Below, piece after piece: positions 52,756 to 64,000 of a stretch of DNA of 64,000 nucleotides. This DNA is from Magnaporthiopsis rhizophila (lineage: Eukaryota > Ascomycota > Sordariomycetes > Magnaporthales > Magnaporthaceae), in assembly GCA_003049465.1 (NCBI GenBank), contig PYSS01000014.1, positions 62,001 to 126,000 on the forward strand, read 5' to 3'. Within the stretch, counting starts at the first letter, position 1, and the number at the start of each line of letters is the position of its first letter. Both the position numbers and the translations under genes were made by a program. The notes under the pieces are model-generated. The model was not told the origin of the DNA. It was given only the letters and a program-made list of their open reading frames with translations, and did no database searches.

Positions 52756-53769
52756 TTTTTTTTTTTTTCGGCGTCGATGCCACCGAGCGCAATAAAATAA
52801 CTCAAATACAACCGCGATCAAATGTTGCAATGCTTCACTCCTCCTTTGATTCTAACTGACGGGTAAGAGGTGCCGGGTCGCGAAGAGGACTTGGAGCTGC
52901 CAAGAGCCCATATTTCATTGTCGCGCCCGCCTCGGACCCAGGAAGCGGCGGTCAGAAGGAAGCTGCAAGTGGGGTCCGCCAAGCCGCGACGGCTTCCGAG
53001 CCCGCCCGAACAAGGCCCGCTGAAGAAGGCGCTCCGGCGCACCGGCTCGGCCTCCACGTTCGGCAAGGGCGTCTCCGCGTTGGTGATTCTTGGCTAGCTC
53101 TCAGGATCAGCCAGCCTCCCTGTGGACTAGTCTGCTGCGCGCGATCCCACGCTAGGGGGCCTAGTAGAGGAGGTGGCTGGTTATGCACCCCGTCGGACTG
53201 TGCAACGTGATGTTCCGGGCTGTCGTGCATTTTCTAGGGCTTCCATCGTGTGCCACCGACGAGAATTAGCGTGGCACGGTCGCTTCCCTCCCCCGCGCGT
53301 TTGTTCGTATTATCCAAGATCGGTGATCCCTGAAACGTCACCCTCCAGAACACTTGGCGGACGGAGAGTGAGCGAGCGAGCACGGCAGTTGAAAGGGCAC
53401 AATCACATGCGTATGGTGAATAATATTACAGGCCTGAGGTCAGCCGTCCATTAAGAGTGACATGTCCACCATTTTCGTGCTCACCATCAGAGGATCCAAG
53501 CCGGTTCGTGAGATAAGACGGAGAGAAAAAGGAAACGACAAATGAGACAGCCTCGGGAAAATCCCAGACTCGTCAGTGGTATCATGAACCCAGTACTCAA
53601 GCCAGTACAAATGCATATCTGGAGCGGTCCCAGAATCTAGGTAGTGACAGATCAGAAGAGGGCAAAAAAAGCCCAGTCGTGAGAGTGATAAAAAAAAAAA
53701 GTCGTAATCGGCGTGCAACGCAAGGAGAGTATTAGACAAGGAAACCATTTTTTTCAAGCCGCCCATCGT
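52756..53769. other. intergenic, no gene seen
   Basis: ZIP promoter side, with a T/A-rich run at 52753-52768, and the 3' region of the large low-complexity gene. A poly-A run lies at about 53690-53700. No gene. Confidence 0.5.
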
Positions 53770-56700
53770 TCACCCGTCGTCGCCCCACCATCCCATCTCT
53801 ACACCTCCCGGCGCGGTGCCGCCGACGGCGCTGATGCGAACCGCCTTCATGCGCGGCATCGGCATGTACAGCTTCGTCTCAGGCGTCACCGTCGCCGTCG
53901 CCAGCGTCTGCGGCTGCGACTGCTGGTCGCGGCGGGCGGGCGACGACGACTCGGCGCGGCTGGAACGGCCTCGCTGGTGTGGCGACCGCGTCCGCTGCTG
54001 GTGATGGTCGTACATCGGCAGCGGGACTAGCTGCTGCCGGCTGTGCTGGCGGCGCGACGGCGGCGACAAACCGGCCGTCTGCTCGCGAGCCTGCTGATGC
54101 TTCTGCGCCTGGCGCTGGACCGCGGCGCGTCGGTAGGCCCTGGACGACTCGACGCGCTCGAGCGGCGCCAGCCGGTCTTCATCATCCACAGGCGGCGTCC
54201 GGCCCGGCAAGGGAAAAGCGGCAGTGATGTCTGCGGCCTCCTCGTCGGCCAGCAGCTTGTCAAACTCGTCCAGGATGCTCCGCGGCGCCGTCGGGTCGAG
54301 CATGTTGCGACCGCCCGCGGCTGCCGACGCGAACGCGGCCGTGAGCGGCGACATGGGCGACGCGGGCCTGTCGTGTCTTGACGACGACGACGGGGATGCC
54401 GCCTGCCGCCTCGCCCGGGATGATACGCTCGACGACGTCGACAGCTTGTGGCGGTGGCCTCCGGACGGCACCGCCATGACGACGGACGCGTTGGAGGTGC
54501 TGGAGCGCCCGCGGTGGTGGCTGTGTGAGCCCGTGCTGCTGCTACCGCCGCGCGAGATGCGCCCGCTGCTGACGACGCTCAGGGCCGGCGGGCCGGTCGT
54601 CGAGCAGCTCTCGTACTCGGCCAGGACGCTCTCGCGCATGCGGGCGCGCTTGAGCCGCAGCGCCGCGAGCAGCAGCTCCTCCTGCCGCGTCACCGCCATG
54701 TACCGCGACGACGACGACTCCGGGTGCGAATCCTCGGTCGTGGTGGTGGTTGTGGTGATGGTTGTGGTTGTGCGTGTGGGCAGCAGCGGCTTGGGCTGGG
54801 GCGGGAGAAGAGATGATGACGGGTTGTTGTTGTCGGCGGTCGACGACGCCTGGTGCCCGCACTTCTCCTCCTGCGCCTCCTGCTCCTCCTCCTCCTCCTC
54901 CTCCACCGGCGACGGCTCCAAGCTGAGGGCCGACGAGTTGTGCTGCGACCGCAGGTAAAAGTCGACCGACGCCGTCGACGACTGGTGCCGGTGAGATGGC
55001 CGCGTGGGAACCATGACGATGTTTTTGGCCTCCCGCCCGGAACCCGCCTTGGACGACTTGGACTTTTGCTGCGCCGACGTGTGCACCGAAAGCCCGGCGG
55101 GATGGCCGGCGGTGAGGATGCTGGCGATGCTGCTGTTGAGGGTGTTGATGGTGAGGTTCGACGTTGCCGACATGCGTGAATTTGCCCGTGACAGGTTTTG
55201 CTTGATGGTTGCTGTTGTTGTGGGCGCCATTACCGTCGTCGTGGCCAGGGAGCTGGTCCTCGGGTTGACCTTCGGCGGCGCAAGGGTCTGCACGGGCTTG
55301 GCGGCTTTTCCGTTGCCGCGCTTGATGGCTGCCAGGGGAGTGCCGGCGGCCATCTTGGCGACCCGCGCGTCGCCTCTCCTCGGCGGAACCAGGCTGAAGC
55401 GGGCGGTAGCTGGAATAGGCGGCAGCTCGCTGGTCGGCGGGTCTCCCGGGCTCTCGGGTGGTATCGACGCGGACGACTTGGACGGCGTGTCGAGGAGGTC
55501 GTCGTCCGAGTCGGAGGATAGCGACAGCACGCTGTTCTGCTTCAGGTCCATCTCGAACCCGCTCAGCGTCGTGCGCTTGCTGGCCTTGGATGTGCGCGTG
55601 TGCCGGCTCGACACGCTGGCCGAGCAGTCGAGTCCCGCCGCTGCCAGCGCCTTGCTGCTCATCGGGCCAAAGGTAGCCGTCGGCGGCTGCTGCTGCTGCG
55701 GCGTGAGCACCGCCGTATCAGGTGTTTCGGTGCCGCTCCCGCCATCGCATGGCGTCGACAGCTCCCCGCTATCGGGCCTGGCCGTCGAGGTTGAAACGAC
55801 AGTGTCTGGTGACAGGTATCCCTCGCTGCTGGATGGCGAGAGCGTGGACTGGGCAGCGTTGCCGGCACCGGCACCGGCACCGGCCTCACCCTGCGATGCG
55901 GACAGCACGCCGCGGAATAGCAGCTGCTGCTCGTAGTGGCTGTAGAGGCTGTGTAGTGCGTTGGCCTGCGCTTGGCTCTGGGCGGCCTTGGCGGCCGAGT
56001 TCTCCTTGGCGCCCCTGCTGGACTCGTCCTCGGCTCGCGCCTCCCTCCTCAGCGCGCTGCCGATCAGGTCCGCCACCGAGTTGCGCTGCTTGGTCTCGAC
56101 GCGCTGCCGTATTGGTGGAGGGTGCGACTGCTGCGTCTCGTGGCCCACCACCGACAGCCTGTTGTTGCTGCCCCTGTCGCCGCCGCCTGGCAGATCTGCC
56201 GGCGACGAGCGGTTGACCACCCGCGGCAGGAGGTGCGACAGGTCCAGCCGCGCCGGCTTCTTCCTCTCGCGCCGCCCCTCGGCCGCGGTGCCGGGGCGGA
56301 TGGTCGGCAGGCCCATGGCCATGGCCGACGACGACGTCTGCTGCGAGATGGACAGCGGCTGCTTGGACTTGTCGTAGTACGACGCGATGGTCGAGCTCGA
56401 CTGCCGCCGCCGCATGCTCGACAGGTCGTCCGTCTCGTCCCCCGACGCCGCCTCGCCGCCCGCCCCGAGCGCCGTCAGCCGCCGGTCCAGCGCCCGCGAG
56501 ATGACGCCCGACTCGGCCCCGTCCCTTCCCTCGCGGTCCTCGCGCTCGTCCCGCTCATTTTGTTTCTGCTGTCTTCTTCTGTTGTTGTTCTTGGTTGGTA
56601 TCCTCGCCTCGTCCGTTACCATGCTCTCTGTGTCCTCCGAGATGCTGATGCTGATGCCCGAGTTGGACCAGGCGTCCCAGGTGCCGCCATCGACGTTGAT

Positions 56701-56850
56701 GTCGGACGTGCCCAGGATCCGCTGCGCCTTGGTCAGAGACGTGAGCTGCTGTTGTCCCGGCCCCGAGCCTGGCGACGGCAACGGGTGCGGCGACAAGGGC
56801 TGCTTCACCTTGGACCGCCGGCCCGGGATGGGAAAGTTGAATCGGGGCAT
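53770..56850 (-). CDS. large serine-rich, low-complexity protein
   Basis: Single-exon gene of 1026 residues. Most of it is Ser/Thr/Pro/Gln-rich and looks disordered. Less variable patches are the N-terminus ([19 protein letters not shown], then [18 protein letters not shown] and [20 protein letters not shown]), a mid-segment ([27 protein letters not shown], about 737), a segment around [19 protein letters not shown] and the extreme C-terminus ([17 protein letters not shown], then GWWGDDG). Poly-Glu (about 650) and poly-Thr runs are simple-sequence expansions. The conserved-looking ends with a long disordered middle are typical of fungal scaffold or regulatory proteins. No known domain recognised; no signal peptide. 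Confidence 0.75.
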   Translation of the reverse strand: MPRFNFPIPGRRSKVKQPLSPHPLPSPGSGPGQQQLTSLTKAQRILGTSDINVDGGTWDAWSNSGISISISEDTESMVTDEARIPTKNNNRRRQQKQNERDEREDREGRDGAESGVISRALDRRLTALGAGGEAASGDETDDLSSMRRRQSSSTIASYYDKSKQPLSISQQTSSSAMAMGLPTIRPGTAAEGRRERKKPARLDLSHLLPRVVNRSSPADLPGGGDRGSNNRLSVVGHETQQSHPPPIRQRVETKQRNSVADLIGSALRREARAEDESSRGAKENSAAKAAQSQAQANALHSLYSHYEQQLLFRGVLSASQGEAGAGAGAGNAAQSTLSPSSSEGYLSPDTVVSTSTARPDSGELSTPCDGGSGTETPDTAVLTPQQQQPPTATFGPMSSKALAAAGLDCSASVSSRHTRTSKASKRTTLSGFEMDLKQNSVLSLSSDSDDDLLDTPSKSSASIPPESPGDPPTSELPPIPATARFSLVPPRRGDARVAKMAAGTPLAAIKRGNGKAAKPVQTLAPPKVNPRTSSLATTTVMAPTTTATIKQNLSRANSRMSATSNLTINTLNSSIASILTAGHPAGLSVHTSAQQKSKSSKAGSGREAKNIVMVPTRPSHRHQSSTASVDFYLRSQHNSSALSLEPSPVEEEEEEEQEAQEEKCGHQASSTADNNNPSSSLLPPQPKPLLPTRTTTTITTTTTTTEDSHPESSSSRYMAVTRQEELLLAALRLKRARMRESVLAEYESCSTTGPPALSVVSSGRISRGGSSSTGSHSHHRGRSSTSNASVVMAVPSGGHRHKLSTSSSVSSRARRQAASPSSSSRHDRPASPMSPLTAAFASAAAGGRNMLDPTAPRSILDEFDKLLADEEAADITAAFPLPGRTPPVDDEDRLAPLERVESSRAYRRAAVQRQAQKHQQAREQTAGLSPPSRRQHSRQQLVPLPMYDHHQQRTRSPHQRGRSSRAESSSPARRDQQSQPQTLATATVTPETKLYMPMPRMKAVRISAVGGTAPGGVEMGWWGDDG

Positions 56851-59800
56851 GCCGGCGGCAGAGCGTCGCCCTTGGAGCTCGTCGGTGCGCTCTGCGGTCC
56901 TGGTGCGGTCGTCGTTCCCATATGGATGGATGGATGGATGGATGGATGGATGGATGGATGGATGGCCGGCGTCGATTCGGTTGCCAGGCGTGACAAGTCG
57001 TCGTTGCCCACTCCGAGGTCTTGTTTATAAGCCCCTGGCAGGCGGTGATCTTCCTGACAGACCCGTCCTCGGATCGTCCTGGCCGGCGACGTGCTGCCTA
57101 TAGCGAGGAAAACGGTAAATGAATCGCTCGAGGCGGGGGCAGGGCCTACGGCGCTGAAGCGGCGACGAGCCTTTTCTTAACATGAGAAGGCCCGCCGGCA
57201 GCCACAGGGGAGGGGTGTGGGCAGAATATGCACGCAGCGTGCGTGACGGGGCGGGGCGATGGGGTGGTCAAGGTTACTGGTGTGGAGGCAGGCTGCCCCT
57301 GTCTGGTCGCCGACGGCCGCTAGAGGGCTCACTGGCCCACCGAGCGGTGAGGAGGCCGGTCGATGGCCTGCCTGAGCTGATGTGCGATCGAGGCTATCGG
57401 TGGGGGTTGGTCAATGGCGTCTGCGGAGAACAGAAGGGGTTGGCGTGGTAGTCTGGTGCATTTCTGTGCGTCTGGCTGTTCGGCTGCTATTTTCTGTCTG
57501 GTCATCTCGGCTGCTATATCCTGTTCGGCCCGTCCGTCTCTGGACTGGCTGCTGCCGCTCCGTTTCTCTCCGCGATCGTCAGCGCGAAATTCCTCAGAGA
57601 CGACACAGACGACACAGACTGAAGAGCAGCCCGTGCCCCGCCAATAATCCCACACCAAAATAGCGACGAACCGTGCTCACGCTGGCGTGCATCGATGAGT
57701 GAGTCGAACAGGGACAGGCCGGCTGGGTGTCAGGCAAGGGGTCAGGGGCCCTAGTCAAGCACGACTGCTTCTCCACCGGCGCCATTTCTTTCGTATTTTA
57801 TTAGCGACTGTGGCGCCAGCCCTCAACGGGCTTGCTGCCATTTCGAGAGCAACGGCGGGCGGTGGTGACCCGGCAGGCAGCACAGGCTACAGAGCACTCC
57901 AGCAGGCCTCGACCACGCTCGGCTCCCCATGCCTCGTCTTCCACAGCAGTCGGCAACCACACCAAGGCGCTCTTGGCGGCCACAAAGAATTCCAGGGACA
58001 CCCAGGCATGATTGGAGAGGCTGGTGCAACCTCATAACCACCGGCAGAGCGGCATCTGTTTTGACTCCCACTAGCAAACAACCAGTATCAGCCCAAGCCC
58101 AGGGATCTGGCTTTTACCCGGAGCTAGGACAAGTCAGGGCATGGTGAGCGCCACCGGCCGTGCAGTTTTTCACCTCATTAATCCGCCTGGAAAACGGGAA
58201 ATGCCAGCGGCCTGTCATGCGGTCGACCAAAGTCCCCTTCCTGACCTAGCGCTTCATCCCAAAGAGGCCATGTCCGTTGGGATTTTTCAGCACCTTGGAC
58301 GCCCCGTGTGCTACCCCTGACCCCTGTCCCCAGAGGTTGGGGCCGATCCCAGCAGGCTTGATTTTTTTTTTTATTACCTGCAGGTCGCAATGACGCTTGC
58401 CGGCACTTCCAGGGCCTTTTTCGCTCTCGCCAAAACAGATATTTCGGTCCGCCGAAAGCCGCAGCGAGATTGCTGAATGCGGGCACCCAATCACTCGTCC
58501 TTGTCTTGCAAATAGTGCTGTGCCCACGGTTCCTCGGGAAAAAGCTTTGATGGCAACCAAAATACGACCAAGCCTGGGCGGCCGATGGGGTGAGCTCGCG
58601 TGACGATGTCGACGCGTTGGTTCGCCTCTTTTGGCCCGCGCGAGTGCAACGCTGCAGAAATGTTTGGTTCAAGGTGACGACGGTGTTGCAACCACGATTG
58701 AACCAAAACTTGTTGGCGGAGGGTCAGTGCTGAGATCTGGCCCCTGGACCGTTGGCTGTGGCTGACTGCTGGAGTACGGCACGCTCGGTCCTTGAGGCAG
58801 GCCAATACCGAAGCATGCTCAGGCAGCCCACTCGGCGCTAGCAAGTCCGTCGGTGTCAACCAACGCGATGGTGTCGGCGACGTGTGCCAGTGCTTGTCTG
58901 TCTACAATGCGTCATGCCTCCTGGAAGAGGATCTCTTATCCTGCCTCTCCCGCCCCCAATCGAACAGGCCGTCCTGAAACGTGGGATCGGCTTCAGAACT
59001 GCGAGCACAGGGATCCGCCGTGGCCGACCATCGCCAAAAGGTCACGTCGAGCTGTTATCCAACCCTTCTCGTCATGAACCTGATGCCATCGCGTAGCAAT
59101 CGACCGCGCCGGACGATCTTGCTGGTGGAGTCCGGGAGATGATAATGGCCGACAAGGGAAAACTGGAGGCATCTTCCCTGCACACGGGCCTAACCTCTGG
59201 CCCAGCGTGGAAGGTTATTGGAGCAGCAGAGTTTTCGTTGCTGTCCTGGCTAGGCATATAACACGCCGCCTAAGGCCAGCGAGGCGCTGCTATTGGACCT
59301 CGCGGCGCGCCTTGTGACTTTGGAGGCGGCAGTCTCGGTTTTGCTATATTCCGTATCCTGGCTATAGCTCGCACGTTTCCCGGCCTTCCGCTCAGACTCC
59401 AGCCACGGTTCGGCAATCTCATCAGTTCAACGGCGAGACGGACGAGGCTCGTACATTTCCTCCACCGGTCAGGAGGAAGGCCTATCGGTGTCCCTGTCGA
59501 CGCCGTTCCTGGGGAAATCGCCGCAGAGTGCCGCCATTACATTGATTTCGCATAAGGACGTGCGGCATGATGATAGATGACCCTCGGTCTGTGTGTTGCT
59601 TTTGCCGCGGTACACGTGGCTGTTAGCTGTTGCTCGTTACTGCATGTCGTCAATATCAACACGCCCAGCCACTCCGTCCTCGGCAAACCCAGCCGTAATT
59701 AAAATCTGTAGCGAACCATGCACGTGCTGGAAGCCTGCAGAACCGGCGGACCTCACCATCTCGTTTCCATGCCGCCTCCCGCGTATGCATAGCATAGCAA

Positions 59801-61056
59801 TTGATCGCTTTGATGCACCACTGTGCTAATGTCCACATGCCTGCCCGTGTGCCGTCTAAGGCAGGACCATCGTTGCTAGCTCGATCCAACGCGCGTGTAT
59901 TAAAACCGGATTCCAAGCAGCTCGCCTCATCTTGCCCGTCGTGATTTGCTCCCACTCGACGCCACATCAGGCCATGTCGCGACCTGGCAACCGTCTATTG
60001 CGTCCGAGCTCGATAGACTTTGGCTTGGGCGACGCCGTTGGCTGGGGTGCGTGATTCCAGGTCGTCCGGCTGCGAATGGATCCTCAACGCTCCACGTCCT
60101 CCGCTTTGGGCAGCTCCCCAGATCGATGGCTGGCTTCGGCTCCCCCGATCACCTTCCCTTTCTGTGCCATCACAAACACGGTCCGAGTTCACCGTCGGCC
60201 CAATGTCACGACGGCAGCCGCGGGTCTATCAGCTACGGGCCGCTGTTCCTTTGGATTTCGCCCTCGACCTCGTTCTCTGGCGCCTGCTCCGTCCGGCCCC
60301 AAGTGGGTGTCGGCTCCGCCCTCGTGCCGGAAGTGCTCGGTGCCGATTGAGGTTGCGCCCCTTGTGGGCAGAAAAAGCAAGCCGCTGCTATAATTGAGCA
60401 CACCTGCCTGCCGCTTCCAACCTCTCCACTCCCGCCCGTCGCCCACCTCACAGCGCGGCTCTAGTGTAGACTAGACGTGCAGCATCCAGCCCCGCAGCCC
60501 CTGCGTCTTCCCCGCCGCTAAGCGTCTTCCTTGAGTTCTGAAACACCCCACTTCGCGATGTCCTCGTCTAGCCACGCGGGGTGATGACTACCTGCCAGAG
60601 AAGTTGCTCGGTGGCCGCGGCGGCCGTCGATCACGCACTTGTGGTCGGATCTAGCAAGCGAGGCATTTGTCGCAAGCAAGGATTGCCGGTTGTTGGTTGA
60701 GAACTTGAACCGCCATATGCCGTGTTTCTCGGCGGACCATCCCGCCGTATCAAACATAGTTTATGCCTATTTGTTGGTGCTACTCTCTCCCGCTGTCGGA
60801 TCCTCTGCGGCGTGCTCATCCCTGTGGGACAAGGTTCTTGATACTGCTGGGTTTTTCCAAGTTGATATTGCCAATAGACTCCTACAACTCCACTTTGTGA
60901 GAATCAAGCTCAGGCGCCCAGTCCAGTGCGTGCAGCCACCGGAGATTAGGTTCCTGACGGGAGCAGTATGACAGTGAGACGGGTAGAACGGGCCGTATCC
61001 GGTGGCACTACGAAGCCACGCTGAAGGAGTCACCGACGGCGTCGACAGATGAGACG
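56851..61056. other. gene-poor stretch of 4.2 kb
   Basis: It begins with the leader and promoter of the large gene, including the ATGG repeat. From about 57.1 to 61.0 kb I find only short frames without domains, signal peptides or consistent splice signals. A minus-strand frame at 60518-60757 (ending DIAKWGVSELKEDA) could be a coding remnant but has no support beyond its look. No transposase, reverse transcriptase or long terminal repeat was seen. Confidence 0.45.
56922..56965 (+). repeat. ATGG microsatellite, 11 units
   Basis: Perfect (ATGG)11, 72 bp upstream of the start codon of the 1026-residue protein, read as (CCAT)11 on its coding strand. Probably in the 5' leader or core promoter. 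Confidence 0.92.
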
Positions 61057-61823
61057 TCATTCTCTACCCTCCCTGGAGCGGCACATGGCGACGCTCGAGT
61101 GCGCCGCGACCCCAAACCTCTCCAAGCGCACGGGCAGCATCAGCATCATCTCCCGCGTGAGGACCTCGCCCACGCCCGACGGCGTCCAGCAGCGGTGTCT
61201 GAATCTGATCGCCACGTCTTCATGCAGCAGCTGGCTCGAAAGACTAGGCTCGCGTATTCTTTGACGAGCTCCCTCGCCAGGCCCGCAGGAATGGGTCCAA
61301 TCATCCTGAGGGCCTCATACTGGTCGAACGAGACTGCAATCCAATCGCATGGCGGCGGTGGTGCTGCCAGGTTGTCTTTGCGGAAATACAGCGAGCCTGG
61401 GATGTGTTAGCGGTTTCTAGGTGGACCGACAGATCCCATGGCTCACCTCTGCTCGCATTCTTCCGGGCGGTCACGTCAAACGCAGCCTGCAGCTGCCCTG
61501 GGCGGACAGGCTCGACACGATGTCGAGAAGCAGCCTGGACGCCTTGATCTCGCCGTAGTGACCGGGCGTCCACGGCTCGGCCCCGGCGATGCGGATCTCG
61601 CGAGAGCGGGCAACGATGCGAAAGAGGACCCGTGTGGTAGCCTCGACGGCCTGACACCCGCCGGCCCAAAGTTGCTGAGCCGGATGCGGTCCTTGCCATG
61701 GAGGGTCACGCAGGCAAAGTAGCTGCAGCGGGAGGCTGCCCTCTGGGACTCCTCGAACGAGGGCGGTAGGGAAGGGATAGGGTCTTGGGCGTCGATGCCA
61801 TAAAATTCGGCGCTCTGTGGCAC
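61057..61823 (-). pseudogene. multiply frameshifted remnant of an unrecognised gene
   Basis: Protein-like pieces follow one another on the minus strand in different frames. A: SAEFYGIDAQDPIPSLPP, then CSYFACVTLHGKDRIRL. B: VEATTRVLFRIVARSREIR, then WTPGHYGEIKASRLLLDIV. C: GQLQAAFDVTARKNASR. A well-formed intron (61397-61446; GTGAGC, GCTAAC, CCCAG) then joins C to GSLYFRKDN, CDWIAVSFDQYEALRMIG and ARELVKEYASL. D, in another frame, is QLLHEDVAIRFRHRCWTPSG, then GEVLTREMMLMLPVRL, ending at the stop at 61057. At least three frame changes are needed. The family is not recognised; codon-like composition and the intact intron argue for a recently lost gene. Confidence 0.5.
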
Positions 61824-62417
61824 AGGGGAGTCCGATATGCTTCGTGATGACTAGTCGCCAGCATCTCTCTCCGACTCCTCGAAGGACGGAGCCAGACTAT
61901 GGCTGGATCTGGGATGATAGGCTCGGGGGTAAGGCGCTACGGTGTTGGCGGAAAGGGATGTGCATTTTCTTCCGGTATCTCGACATGGAGGCAGTCAACA
62001 CACCGAGCAGCTCGAGCGATCACCAAGTTGCAACCTAGCGGCCGCCTCTTTTGTATCGTCCGTCTCGGACTCGAGCATGCCAAGTCGGCAAAATCTGCGA
62101 CTGGCCATCGGCCAACTGAGCTTATCGTCGAGCGGCGCCGAGATTGTTCTCCACGGTCATCACTGGTCACGCTAGTTATCTGAGAGGCCAGTTTCTGGCC
62201 CGGCTGAATGGCTGGCATCTGAGGCACCAGTGGTTACGGGTTCGTCCTCCCAATGCCCATCTGCTTCGCTATACCCGCACATTGCCGGCGTCATTCACTC
62301 ACACTCGCATAGGTGAGGGCAATTCCAGGGCAGAGATCGATGCATTGTATTATCATCTACGACTGATAACGGCAATGGACTGGCATTCACATTCTCGAGA
62401 AGAGATCTAGTTTGCTA

Positions 62418-63440
62418 CTACGCAGCAGCCCCCTGCTCAACACGCAGCAGCTGACGGTACGCATCCCCAAAAGTCTCCGTCAGAGGCCGGTACTTGATGC
62501 CCAGCACCTCAACCGCCTTGCTCCCATCAATCGTGTACGTCTCGGGCCATTTCCCCGGCGTGCCCTCGGGGATCCGTGCCCGCAGCTCAGGCACCGCCTC
62601 CCGGGATGCGTCGGCGGCGCGCTGCCAGTTGAAGGCGTGGGCGAGCACGAAGCGCCTGCCGCCGGCCGCGGGCGTCTCGAGGGCGGCCAGGTGCGCCTCG
62701 GCCACGTCGCGCACGTCGACGCAGCCGCAAAAGTCCGGGTCGCGCACCTTGTCGGAGCCCAGCACCTCGTAGACGGCCTGCGTCGACTCGCCCAGGTGCT
62801 TGATGTCGGCCGGGTCCGTGACGTAGGGCCCAAAGATCCAGGCCGGGTTGAGCGATACCAGGTCGAACGACACGGCGCCCTTATTCTTCGACATCCAGTC
62901 CCACATGGCGCGCTCGGCAAAGGCCTTGGAGGCGCAGTAGGCAAAGGCGCCGTTGCTGGACGTCGCTGCCTCGTCCCACGTGGCCGGGTTCCAGTCGGCG
63001 TCGGTGAAGTGCCGACCGGGCTGGTGATCTGTGGCGGCAAAGTTGCCGACGGCCGCGAAGCTCGAGGTGAAGGCGACACGCTCTAGGGCCGGAGTGCCGA
63101 AGCGCTTGGCGGCCTCGAGCACGGCGACGGAGGCGTTGACGGCCGGGTCGAGCAGGTCTTTGACGTTGTCCTTGGGGTTGAGCACAAAGGGCGAGGCGGT
63201 GTGGATGATGGCGGTGACACCGTCGAGCTTGCCCTCGTACGCGTCGGCGATGGAGATGTCGGGGATGACGATGTACGACAAGCGGCCGGCGGCGTCGGGG
63301 AACTGGGCGGTGGTCTTGGTGCCCGAGGACTCGGTTCTTACCACGGCGCGGACGGTGTAGCCGCGGGCGAGGGCCTCGCGGATGAGGTGGCCGCCGACGA
63401 AGCCGCTAGCGCCGGTGAGGAGGATGGTTCCTTTGGCCAT
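62418..63440 (-). CDS. NAD(P)-dependent extended SDR (dihydroflavonol-reductase / Gre2-like)
   Basis: Single-exon gene of 340 residues. The N-terminal Rossmann motif TGASGFVGGH (9-18) and VRAVVRTES fit NAD(P) binding. HTASPF, a Ser-containing strand (VAFTSSFAAVG) and the catalytic YCASK (about 168-172) complete the extended-SDR set. NPAWIFGPYV and CVDVRDVAEAHLAAL are typical of the dihydroflavonol-4-reductase / methylglyoxal reductase (Gre2) group. It is presumably a cytosolic oxidoreductase of aldehydes or ketones; substrate unknown. A TATA box lies about 136 bp upstream. Confidence 0.9.
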   Translation of the reverse strand: MAKGTILLTGASGFVGGHLIREALARGYTVRAVVRTESSGTKTTAQFPDAAGRLSYIVIPDISIADAYEGKLDGVTAIIHTASPFVLNPKDNVKDLLDPAVNASVAVLEAAKRFGTPALERVAFTSSFAAVGNFAATDHQPGRHFTDADWNPATWDEAATSSNGAFAYCASKAFAERAMWDWMSKNKGAVSFDLVSLNPAWIFGPYVTDPADIKHLGESTQAVYEVLGSDKVRDPDFCGCVDVRDVAEAHLAALETPAAGGRRFVLAHAFNWQRAADASREAVPELRARIPEGTPGKWPETYTIDGSKAVEVLGIKYRPLTETFGDAYRQLLRVEQGAAA

Positions 63441-64000
63441 TGTGTGAGTTCTTGGGTGGTGGTAGGTATGAATCTTGAGTGTGAGTGTCTGAGGTGTGAG
63501 AGTCTGAAGTGCGAGTGTATGAGGTGTGTGTCTGAGGGCGAGGAGAGACGAGACGAAGACAGACAGGACGTCCCCTTATATATCTATCAAGACCCTCGCT
63601 GCCGTCAAGTATCGGCGTTATCACCATCGGCCATAAGCAACATTAGCTACTCTCCTGGTAGCCAACCACGGCAGGAGGGCCCCATTAATCAGCCAGATGC
63701 GGCATTATGCGGGCAGGCGCCCAGCCGATAGGCCAGCACTTGAGGGCCAGTCTGGCTTGTGTTTACACGAAGAGGTGCATGCTTGGCATTGCTCGAACTC
63801 GCCGTTAAGTTTGCAGTGGATGCTTGCTGGCCTGAGACGGCGTTTAGAGGGAACCCTTGTTGGCGTCGGCGATAACACACCATGTGTCAGCAGATGGACC
63901 AGTAACAGCTGCAGACGGCCGTCCCGTTCCACTAATTCCGGACGAAGTGCGTCAGTGGCTGGGTAAACCTCGCTTTCATGCGCAGTCAGCGTCGCATGCG
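63441..64000. other. SDR promoter and window end, no gene seen
   Basis: Contains a TATA box and GTGTGAG-type short repeats (about 63475-63535) in the leader. No gene. Confidence 0.45.
63576..63582 (-). promoter_or_regulatory. TATA box of the SDR gene
   Basis: TATATAA on the minus strand (in GATATATAAGGGG), about 136 bp before the ATG at 63440. Confidence 0.5.

Noticed and set aside
55004..57030. Plus-strand frames of 244-352 codons opposite the 1026-residue gene
   Set aside because: Shadows caused by low-complexity codons; the minus strand has one continuous 1026-codon frame.
60518..61060. Possible coding remnant ending DIAKWGVSELKEDA
   Set aside because: Short, isolated, no intron or neighbouring segment in a consistent order.
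1..64000. Transposable elements
   Set aside because: No transposase, integrase or reverse-transcriptase motif and no paired terminal repeats were noticed; a systematic repeat search was not possible by eye.

Overview
The window is nuclear DNA of a filamentous ascomycete, most likely a Sordariomycete. The evidence is the short introns (about 48-80 nt, GT-AG, with CTAAC or CTGAC branch sites), GC-rich coding sequence, no operons, and typical fungal gene families: TIM50, Kap123, TVP38, a CFEM/PTH11 receptor, a PL3 pectate lyase and a CHRD secreted protein. The species cannot be named from the sequence alone. I rebuilt splice sites by hand; exon coordinates are given in each entry.

Layout, left to right. 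0-9 kb: a degenerate tandem repeat, a kinase-like protein with an altered catalytic loop, a Ted1-like phosphoesterase, a fungal F-box-like protein and TIM50. 9-16 kb: a small 8-cysteine secreted protein, a double NTF2/SnoaL-fold protein, a single-pass membrane protein with an apparent 1-nt frameshift, and a Kex2-processed repeat protein (KEP). 16-25 kb: two tandem paralogues of an unrecognised family, a homocysteine S-methyltransferase, a C2H2 zinc-finger protein whose intron is GC-AG, and TVP38. 26-34 kb: an accessory, secretome-rich stretch with a broken small secreted gene, an ABM-like protein, a small secreted Cys protein, a chitin-binding/carbohydrate-binding pseudogene, a CHRD protein and pectate lyase. 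35-46 kb: a CFEM GPCR-like receptor, an 8-Cys secreted protein with an 18-nt exon, an unrecognised protein, Kap123 and another 8-Cys secreted protein. 47-57 kb: a DUF3140-TUDOR fusion, a GNAT-like acetyltransferase, an intron-containing tRNA-Thr(CGU), a ZIP zinc transporter and a 1026-residue low-complexity protein. 57-64 kb: a gene-poor stretch, a multiply frameshifted pseudogene and an NAD-dependent extended SDR.

There is no obvious biosynthetic cluster. Housekeeping genes (TIM50, Kap123, TVP38, TED1, ZIP) are intact. The accessory genes between them are rich in secreted proteins, and several are broken. Pectate lyase, CFEM receptor, Cys-rich secreted proteins and a lectin-like gene together fit a plant-associated fungus. 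The most novel signals are the KEP precursor, which carries a hydrophobic peptide with a lysine tail between dibasic sites, and the tandem paralogue pair with conserved intron positions.
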